From contig DXCK01000122.1 of the NCBI GenBank assembly GCA_019116045.1, positions 1-35,719 on the forward strand: DNA of 35,719 nt. Direction: 5' to 3'. Under the pieces are notes generated by a model that was not told the origin of the DNA, did no database searches, and was given only the letters and a program-made list of their open reading frames with translations. The DNA comes from Candidatus Bacteroides merdipullorum. GTDB taxonomy: Bacteria; Bacteroidota; Bacteroidia; Bacteroidales; Bacteroidaceae. How positions within the stretch are numbered: the first letter of the stretch is position 1; the number at the start of each line of letters is the position of its first letter. The translations under genes were made by a program, and so were the position numbers. This document shows, in pieces, positions 30,482 to 35,719 of this stretch.

Positions 30482-33400
30482 TGTTTCTGTTTATGTATGA
30501 ATAAGTAGACAATCGGTATGATGAATCCGTTCAGGAAGGTCGAGGTCAGCAGACCGCCCAAGATGACCTTGGCCATGGGGCTTTGTATCTCATTGCCCGG
30601 CAGGTCGCTGCCCAGAGCCAGGGGAATGAGGGCCAGGGCCGAGCAGAGGGCAGTCATGAGGATGGGGTTCAGACGGTCGAGCGAGCCGTGGATGACGCTG
30701 TCGCGGATGCTGTAGCCTTCGACCTCCTGCAAGTGGCGGTAGTGGCTGATGAGCAACATGCCGTTGCGCGTGGCGATGCCGAACAGCGAGATGAACCCGA
30801 TGACCGCCGGGATGCTGACTTCGCCCGTGGTCAGGAGCAGGGCGAACACGCCGCCTATCAGCGCCAGAGGCAGGTTGATGAGGATGACGGCACTCTCGCG
30901 GGCACTGCGGAACTGGTGGTAGAGCAGCAGGAAGATGACGACGATGGCCACGGCCGAGGTCAGCATCAGCGTGCGGCTGGCTGCCTGCTCGCTTTCGAAC
31001 TGGCCTCCGTACTCCACGTGGTAGCCTTCGGGCAGGGGGACGCGGGCGTCGATGCGGGCCTGGATGTCGTTGACCACCGAGCGCAGGTCGCGGCCGTCGA
31101 CGTTGGCGGAGATGACTATCTTGCGCTTCACGTTCTCGCGGCTGATGGTGTTGGGGCCTGCGGACGAGCGGACGTCGGCCACGTAGGACAGGGGCACCTT
31201 CTGACCGTCGGCGGTGTCAATCATCAGGTTGCGCACTTCGTCGATACGGTCGTGCAGGTCGTGGCGCACGCGCACCACCAGGTCGAAGCTCTTGCCCTGC
31301 TCATAGACCTGCGACACGGCTTCGCCGGCCAGGCAGGCATTGACGAACTCCGAGAACTGGGGCAGGGTGATGCCGTAGCGGGCCAACATCTCGCGGCGGG
31401 GTTTGATAACCAGTTGCGGTCGCTCAATCTGCTGCTCGACGGTCAGGTCGGCCACGCCGGGCACGTCTTGAATCTCCTGCTTTATCTCATTGCCCAGTTG
31501 GAACATGCGGTTCAGGTCGTCGCCGAAGAGCTTGATGGCGATGTTGGCCTGCGTCCCGCTGAGCATGGCATCGATGCGGTGGCTGATGGGCTGGCCTATC
31601 TCGATGTTCGCCCCGCTGATGGTCGACAGCTTGCGGCGCACCTCGGCCGTCAGTTCGGCGCGGCTGCGGCCGTCCAGTTCGAAGGGAGCCTCTATCTCGC
31701 TGACGTTCACGCCCAGCGCGTGTTCGTCCAGCTCGGCGCGGCCCGTCTTGCGCGCCACGGTCTGTATCTCGGGGATGGTCATCAGCAGTTCCTCGGCGCG
31801 GCGCCCGATGCGGTCGCTCTCTTCCAGCGAGATGCCGGGCAGCGAGGAGACGTTGATGGTGAACGACCCTTCGTTGAACGGGGGCAGGAACGAGCGGCCC
31901 AGGGTGAAGAACAGGCCCAGGGCTACCAGGAAGAGGATGACGGTCACGCCCAGTATCTTGCGGCCGTGTCCCAAGGAGAGCAAGAGCAGGCGCTCGTAGT
32001 GCTTCTTCAGCCACCGGGCCACAGGCGAGTCGGCTTCAGCCCGTTCCCGCTTGCCCTTATTCTTCAGCATCAGCGAGCAGAGCACCGGCGTGACGGTCAG
32101 GGCCACTATCGTAGAGGCGGCCAGTGCCGTGATGAAGGCGATGCCCAGCGGCACCAGCATACGCCCCTCCATGCCGCTCAGGAAGAAGAGGGGCAGGAAG
32201 CTGACCATGATGATGAGCGTGGAGTTGAGAATGGGCAGGCGCACTTCCTTCGATGCCTCGAACACGACTTCCTTGACGGGCAAGCGTTGCTCCGGGGGGA
32301 GCAGCCGGTTCTCGTGCAGGCGCCGGAAGACATTTTCCACGTCGACAATGGCATCGTCCACCAGCGACCCGATGGCGATGGCCATGCCGCCCAGACTCAT
32401 CGTGTTGATGCTCAGCCCCAGATAGTGCAGGGCGAGCAGCGAGGCGAGCAGCGACAGCGGAAGGGTGACAAGCGAGATAATCGTCGTACGGGCATTGGCC
32501 AGGAAGATGAAGAGGACGACCACAACGAACAGGCCGCCTTCGACCAGCGACTTCTTCACGTTGCCGATGGAGCTCTCGATGAAGCGGCTTTGGCGGAAGA
32601 TGTCGGTCGACACCCGTACATCCGGCGGCAGGTTCTTCTGCAGGTCGTGCAGGGCCGCCTCCAGCTTGTCGGTCAGCTCCAGCGTACTGGTGTCCGGCTG
32701 CTTCGTCACGGTCAGCAACACCGCCGGGCGCCCCTTTTCCGAGGCCGTACCCAGCTTGGGCAGCTTCGCCCCGATGCGCACGTCGGCAATGTCCTCCAGC
32801 AGCACCGGTGCCCCCTTCGGCCCCTGGCTGCGCACCACGCTCCGGCCCAGCTCTCCGGTATCGGTCGTGGCCAATAGCCCGCGCACGATGTACTCGTTGC
32901 CATACTGATACAGCACCCCGCCGTTGGCATTGACATTCATGCCCCGCGTCGCCTCCAGCACCTCGCTGAGTGTCACGTCGTAGTGCCTCATGCGCTCGGG
33001 GTCAAGCTGTATCTGATACTCCTTGATGTCGCCCCCCAGCACGGCCACCTGTGCCACGCCCCCGGTCGACAACAGGCGCGGGCGGATGGTCCAGTCGGCC
33101 AGTGTGCGCAGGTCAATCATTGAGGTCGAGTCCGCCGTCAACCCCACAATCATCATCTCACCCAGGATAGACGATTGCGGACCCAGCGTCGGGCGTCCCA
33201 CGTTGGGCGGCAGCGACTCGTTCACCACCGCCAGCTTCTCGCTCACGATTTGCCGCGCCAGGTAGATGTCCGTGTCCCAGTCAAATTCCACCCACACCAC
33301 CGAGAAGCCGTTGGTGCTCGACGAGCGCACGCGCCGCACGCCCGTCGCCCCGTTGACAGCCGTCTCGATGGGGAAGGTTACCAGTTGTTCCACCTCTTCG

Positions 33401-33573
33401 GTGGCCATTCCGTTCGCTTCGGTCATGATGACCACGGTCGGTGCGTTCAGGTCGGGAAAGACGTCCACCTCCGTGTGCATCGCCGTATAAGTGCCCCCCA
33501 CGAGTAACAGCACCGATGCCACCAGCACCAGGATGCGGTTGTGCAGGGAATAGTGTATGATTCTGTTCAGCAT
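30478..33573 (-). CDS. CusA/CzcA-family heavy-metal RND efflux pump
   Basis: This 1031-residue inner-membrane pump exports metal ions using the proton gradient. It has the RND plan: helix 1 (ILVLVASVLLLVGGTYTA), a large periplasmic domain with DVFPDLNAPTVVIMTEANGM and EVEQLVTFPIE, a block of helices, a second periplasmic domain and a final block. The proton relay lies in helix 4 (GGMAIAIGSLVDDAIVDVENVFRRL). This carries the double Asp and resembles the AIGxMVDAAIVMIEN of copper/silver pumps more than the DFGxxxDGA of zinc/cobalt pumps, though the match is partial. It lies between the adaptor and channel genes. A 110-base gap with 7-bp repeats separates it from the adaptor gene. Confidence 0.93.
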   Translation of the reverse strand: MLNRIIHYSLHNRILVLVASVLLLVGGTYTAMHTEVDVFPDLNAPTVVIMTEANGMATEEVEQLVTFPIETAVNGATGVRRVRSSSTNGFSVVWVEFDWDTDIYLARQIVSEKLAVVNESLPPNVGRPTLGPQSSILGEMMIVGLTADSTSMIDLRTLADWTIRPRLLSTGGVAQVAVLGGDIKEYQIQLDPERMRHYDVTLSEVLEATRGMNVNANGGVLYQYGNEYIVRGLLATTDTGELGRSVVRSQGPKGAPVLLEDIADVRIGAKLPKLGTASEKGRPAVLLTVTKQPDTSTLELTDKLEAALHDLQKNLPPDVRVSTDIFRQSRFIESSIGNVKKSLVEGGLFVVVVLFIFLANARTTIISLVTLPLSLLASLLALHYLGLSINTMSLGGMAIAIGSLVDDAIVDVENVFRRLHENRLLPPEQRLPVKEVVFEASKEVRLPILNSTLIIMVSFLPLFFLSGMEGRMLVPLGIAFITALAASTIVALTVTPVLCSLMLKNKGKRERAEADSPVARWLKKHYERLLLLSLGHGRKILGVTVILFLVALGLFFTLGRSFLPPFNEGSFTINVSSLPGISLEESDRIGRRAEELLMTIPEIQTVARKTGRAELDEHALGVNVSEIEAPFELDGRSRAELTAEVRRKLSTISGANIEIGQPISHRIDAMLSGTQANIAIKLFGDDLNRMFQLGNEIKQEIQDVPGVADLTVEQQIERPQLVIKPRREMLARYGITLPQFSEFVNACLAGEAVSQVYEQGKSFDLVVRVRHDLHDRIDEVRNLMIDTADGQKVPLSYVADVRSSAGPNTISRENVKRKIVISANVDGRDLRSVVNDIQARIDARVPLPEGYHVEYGGQFESEQAASRTLMLTSAVAIVVIFLLLYHQFRSARESAVILINLPLALIGGVFALLLTTGEVSIPAVIGFISLFGIATRNGMLLISHYRHLQEVEGYSIRDSVIHGSLDRLNPILMTALCSALALIPLALGSDLPGNEIQSPMAKVILGGLLTSTFLNGFIIPIVYLFIHKQKQ

Positions 33574-33584
33574 CTTTAAATAAT

Positions 33585-33633
33585 GAAGAATTAAGAATGA
33601 AGAATGAAGAATAGAGCGTGAAGAGTGAAGAAT
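33585..33633. repeat. 7-bp tandem repeats (GAAGAAT) inside the efflux operon
   Basis: Seven consecutive 7-base units start at 33585, 33592, 33599, 33606, 33613, 33620 and 33627. They read GAAGAAT, TAAGAAT, GAAGAAT, GAAGAAT, AGAGCGT, GAAGAGT and GAAGAAT. They fill the start of the gap between the RND pump ATG and the adaptor stop. Confidence 0.85.
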
Positions 33634-33678
33634 GTCGCACGGAAATTCTTCATTTTGTGCGTAGCGCTATTCTTCATT
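33603..33678. repeat. Inverted repeat in the adaptor-pump gap
   Basis: AATGAAGAATAG-AGCG at 33603-33618 pairs with CGCTATTCTTCATT at 33665-33678 with a two-base bulge. Inside it CGCAC (33636-33640) pairs with GTGCG (33657-33661). A transcript running from the adaptor to the pump could fold into a long hairpin here, which may alter pump levels or mark transcript processing. Confidence 0.6.
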
Positions 33679-33683
33679 TAAGA

Positions 33684-34877
33684 TTAGTGTTCGTGCGTAT
33701 GGGCCGGTATGGCGTTCGAGGCCGAGGCCAGTTTCACCTGGTAGGCACCCTGTGTCACAATGCGGTCGCCCTCCCGTATGCCCGAGAGAATCTGCACCCG
33801 CTTGCCGTCGTCGGCCCCCACGGTGACCCGCTGTTTCTCGTAGCATTCCGCATCCACCTGCCGGTAGACGAAGAAGCTGCCCTGTTCTTCGGTCAAAGCC
33901 GATTCCGGCACCGCCAGTACCCCTTCCATGGGCTGCGACAACAGGAAAATTTCTACGAATGAGCCGGGCACCACGCCTCCCCGGTTGTCGAACTCGAAGG
34001 TCACGGGGATGTAATAACTCTGTTCTCCCGATGCTTTGCCGTAGGACAGCAGGCGGCCGTTCAACTCCGACAAGTCGTACACTTCGTCATGGTAGGGCGT
34101 CCGGAAGTTAGCCGAAACAATGCCTCCCAGGTCTTTGTAATACTTCTCCGACACGTCAGCCCGCAGGAACAAACGTTTGTTCTGTGTAATGCTCACCAGG
34201 GGCTGACCCACCGAAACGTAGTCGCCTTCCTTTACCAGCAGGCTCTTCACATAGCCGCCGATGGGCGAGGCTACCACCTGTCCATTCTCTGTCTGGTTCT
34301 TGGCCACGGCTTCGTAGCTGATGCGGGCGTTCTCATACGTCTGTTTAGCTTGGGCAAACTCTTTCTCCGACACAATCTTGTCGCCTACCAGCGCGGCCAT
34401 GCGTTCGTATTCTTTCTTGGCCACTTCGTAGGCCACGCGGGCCTTCTGTACGGGGTCGCCTTCGGCCATGTGGCGTGATGAGAGTACTACCAGCGGCGTT
34501 CCCTGGCGGACGCTCATTCCTTCTATCACTTGGTTTTTGAATGACACCACGCCGGCCACTGTTGCCACGGCCACCCTCTCGTCGCCCTGTGCGGCAAGTA
34601 CCTGTCCGCTGGTTTTGATGACTTGGTGGAAAGTGCCGGGAGTGACTTCGCTCACTTCTACGCCGGCGGCCTGTGCCTTTTCCGGTGTCAGTACGATTTC
34701 GTTACTGTTTCCATGCGTCTCAGCCTCATGGTTGTGGTCTTCGTGTCCGGCCCCTTCGGCAGCGTGGTCGTGTTGTTCGGTGGCATGGTCATGTTGGTCA
34801 TGCTCTTCGTGGTTTTGACTGTTGCAGGCGCCGAGCAAAAAGAGGCTCAGCGTCCCGATAAAGATGGTTGTTCTCAT
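33684..34877 (-). CDS. CusB/CzcB-like periplasmic adaptor lipoprotein of the metal efflux pump
   Basis: This 397-residue membrane-fusion protein links the RND pump to the outer channel. The start at 34877 gives a lipoprotein signal ending in LLGAC with Cys18. Directly after it comes a very His/Asp/Glu-rich stretch (about residues 22-57, HEEHDQHDHATEQHDHAAEG and on) that should bind divalent metal, and the C-terminus is PAHTHEH. Typical adaptor domains follow: a lipoyl/hairpin region (GQVLAAQGDERVAVATVAGVV, KNQVIEGMSVRQGTPLV), a helical hairpin (KARVAYEVAKKEYERMAALVGDKIVSEKEFAQAKQTYENARISYEAV) and a beta-barrel part (VVPGSFVEIFLLSQPMEGVLAVPESAL). The frame extends upstream to 34943, but only the 34877 start gives a signal sequence. 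Confidence 0.92.
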   Translation of the reverse strand: MRTTIFIGTLSLFLLGACNSQNHEEHDQHDHATEQHDHAAEGAGHEDHNHEAETHGNSNEIVLTPEKAQAAGVEVSEVTPGTFHQVIKTSGQVLAAQGDERVAVATVAGVVSFKNQVIEGMSVRQGTPLVVLSSRHMAEGDPVQKARVAYEVAKKEYERMAALVGDKIVSEKEFAQAKQTYENARISYEAVAKNQTENGQVVASPIGGYVKSLLVKEGDYVSVGQPLVSITQNKRLFLRADVSEKYYKDLGGIVSANFRTPYHDEVYDLSELNGRLLSYGKASGEQSYYIPVTFEFDNRGGVVPGSFVEIFLLSQPMEGVLAVPESALTEEQGSFFVYRQVDAECYEKQRVTVGADDGKRVQILSGIREGDRIVTQGAYQVKLASASNAIPAHTHEH

Positions 34878-34947
34878 ATATAAATAATGTGTTGGTTGTG
34901 TGTGAATTGTTTTGTTGACGAGGGGACGAGTTAACGAGGCCACAAGG

Positions 34948-35014
34948 ACTTGTCAACTTATCAACTTATAAACTCATCAACTCGTTAACTCATCAACTCG
35001 TTAACTTGTCAACT
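34948..35014. repeat. 8-bp tandem repeats (ACTYRTYA) upstream of the adaptor gene
   Basis: Eight contiguous 8-base units start at 34948: ACTTGTCA, ACTTATCA, ACTTATAA, ACTCATCA, ACTCGTTA, ACTCATCA, ACTCGTTA and ACTTGTCA, with a final ACT. CGAGTTAACGAG at 34927-34938 is an inverted copy of the ACTCGTTA type and could pair with units 5 or 7. The array lies in the leader between the predicted promoter (35034-35041) and the adaptor ATG. Confidence 0.85.
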
Positions 35015-35033
35015 AAAAAAAGCTTCCACGCCG

Positions 35034-35041
35034 CAAAGTTA
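35034..35041 (-). promoter_or_regulatory. -7 box for the adaptor-pump-channel genes
   Basis: The minus strand reads TAACTTTG, a consensus match about 155 bases before the adaptor ATG. The two possible upstream elements are spaced 14 and 25 bases away, so no good -33 is present. A weak core together with the adjacent palindromes suggests an activated or repressed promoter. Confidence 0.45.
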
Positions 35042-35062
35042 ACCGTTGCCGGTTGCAACCGG
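35041..35062. promoter_or_regulatory. Overlapping palindromes next to the adaptor promoter, candidate operator
   Basis: CCGGTTGCAACCGG (35049-35062) is a perfect 14-bp palindrome. AACCG and CGGTT around TTGC (35041-35054) form a second, overlapping inverted repeat. They lie immediately upstream of the -7 box on the minus strand. A metal-responsive regulator is a plausible ligand, but none is encoded in the window. Confidence 0.55.
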
Positions 35063-35093
35063 TTTGCAAAGCGTGTTGTCTGAAGAGATGGGT

Positions 35094-35510
35094 TCAGGGA
35101 TGAAGGGGAAAGGGAGGGGCACGGAGTCCTGTGGCACGTGCAATAAGCATCCCGTGCAGCGACTCTATGTAAATAGGTATTTGTCCCTTGTGTTCACAAG
35201 TCAGACTCTTGTCAGACAGCCAGAACAGTAGAGGGGACAAGAAAGGAATTATCTCGAAAACAGCCGGATGAATTTCATTCTGGGAACCTGTCGGCATTTG
35301 TTGAAAGAAGTGGTGAGCCACGCATCCCGTTTGACAGCAACAATGTCCTTCTCTTTGAGAGTCTGGATGGTGCTGGCAACAGTTGGCGCTGACATCGTTT
35401 TTCATGCACAGCAGGCCATTGGCATGATGATGGTGGGGAAGAACAGGCACCGCTGTCATCAGTAGGCTGACAACAAACAATATATAAGTAATGTGCCTTT
35501 TGAACTTCAT
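35094..35510 (-). CDS. His/Cys-rich exported protein (DUF6769-like), first gene of the metal cluster
   Basis: This 138-residue protein has a signal peptide (MKFKRHITYILFVVSLLMTAVPVLP) directly followed by HHHHANGLLCM. The next 50 residues are dense in His and Cys (NCCQHHPDSQREGHCCCQTGCVAHHFF), a strong sign of metal binding in the periplasm. A hydrophobic stretch (AVFEIIPFLSPLLFWLS) lies near residues 84-100. The C-terminus LRAPPFPLHP resembles the tail I recall for DUF6769 proteins, which tend to sit beside CusABC-type pumps. A near-perfect promoter lies upstream, and the 216-base gap to the adaptor gene holds another one, so it may be transcribed alone or as part of the operon. A metallochaperone or sensor role is inferred. 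Confidence 0.78.
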   Translation of the reverse strand: MKFKRHITYILFVVSLLMTAVPVLPHHHHANGLLCMKNDVSANCCQHHPDSQREGHCCCQTGCVAHHFFQQMPTGSQNEIHPAVFEIIPFLSPLLFWLSDKSLTCEHKGQIPIYIESLHGMLIARATGLRAPPFPLHP

Positions 35511-35532
35511 TCCGGTATTTTTCTATTTGCCG

Positions 35533-35564
35533 CAAAGATAAATCTTATCCGATGATTGAGCAAA
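35533..35564 (-). promoter_or_regulatory. Promoter of the metal resistance cluster
   Basis: On the minus strand TTTG (35564-35561), a 20-base spacer and TATCTTTG (35540-35533) match the Bacteroidetes consensus exactly. The start point should fall near 35526, 16 bases before the ATG at 35510. Confidence 0.8.
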
Positions 35565-35719
35565 TATATGGTCGGGAAAATGGATGAGGCTGTTTGAGAA
35601 CTTTTTCGGATACTATCTTTAACGACGGCTTTAAGTCTTTCTCTTCATAAGAGAAGTACGCTCCAAAGGGTAAAACATAACTGACTGGATTTTAATATAT
35701 AAAAACTGAATCCTATTCG
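35565..35719. other. AT-rich right edge, no gene seen
   Basis: I see no coding frame. A possible plus-strand promoter, TTTG (35593-35596) with TATCTTTA (35614-35621) after 17 bases, might serve a gene beyond the window. A small hairpin, TCTCTT/AAGAGA (35640-35654), follows. Both are weak. Confidence 0.3.

Noticed and set aside
30583..32877. A 764-codon open frame on the plus strand
   Set aside because: It lies fully antisense to the RND pump gene. Its translation is Gln/His/Val/Asp-rich with no domain, which is the usual shadow of a GC-rich gene.

Overview
The window is a chromosomal segment from a gut-type member of the Bacteroidales, most likely the Bacteroidaceae. The evidence is a SusC/SusD pair, surface lipoproteins with acidic residues after the lipobox cysteine, repeated promoter boxes of the TAnnTTTG type (often with TTTG or TTG about 20 bases upstream), few Shine-Dalgarno sequences, and an arabinose operon carrying a Nudix-type AraR regulator. 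Most of the window reads as ordinary core and accessory chromosome. I see no insertion sequence, prophage, integrase or CRISPR array.

Layout. (1) 137-7202, plus strand: a compact polysaccharide utilization locus of SusC, SusD-like lipoprotein, GH18 glycosidase lipoprotein and a DUF1735+LamG lipoprotein, closed by a rho-independent terminator. The gene set resembles loci that cut N-linked glycans from glycoproteins. (2) 7548-10763, plus: TonB, a polyprenyl diphosphate synthase, an unrecognised conserved-looking protein and a TatD-family nuclease, followed by tRNA-Ser(GGA). (3) 11136-13547, plus: ExbB, a four-helix membrane protein and two ExbD proteins, which with the nearby TonB make a complete energising machine for TonB-dependent receptors such as the SusC at the left end. 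(4) 13863-15716, minus: a secreted M64 metallopeptidase and a GNAT acetyltransferase, divergent from an Lrp/AsnC regulator (15889-16365, plus). (5) 16378-17866, minus: thymidylate synthase and dihydrofolate reductase, separated by six tandem 22-bp repeats. (6) 17968-20872, minus: an exported phospholipase D/cardiolipin synthase-like protein, and an ECF sigma factor set between two small membrane proteins. (7) 21142-27510, minus: a full L-arabinose operon, with sodium/sugar symporter, AraR, AraD, AraA and AraB, a palindromic candidate operator at its promoter and a strong terminator at its end. (8) 27843-29261, plus: an RNA m5C methyltransferase, convergent with (9) 29258-35510, minus: a heavy-metal efflux cluster made of a His/Cys-rich exported protein, a His-rich adaptor lipoprotein, an RND pump and a TolC-like channel.

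The least explained content is not a gene. Intergenic gaps carry short contiguous tandem repeats with periods of 22, 22, 22 (weak), 7 and 8 bp. Two of these arrays sit inside transcription units (thyA-folA and adaptor-RND pump) and one lies just downstream of a promoter. The clearest regulatory finding is a 24-bp palindrome overlapping the predicted arabinose promoter. I did not find a convincing wholly new multi-gene system. The best candidates for undescribed biology are the repeat arrays, the ExbB/four-helix/ExbD/ExbD cluster, the sigma factor operon without a classical anti-sigma, and the unrecognised protein at 9277-9987.
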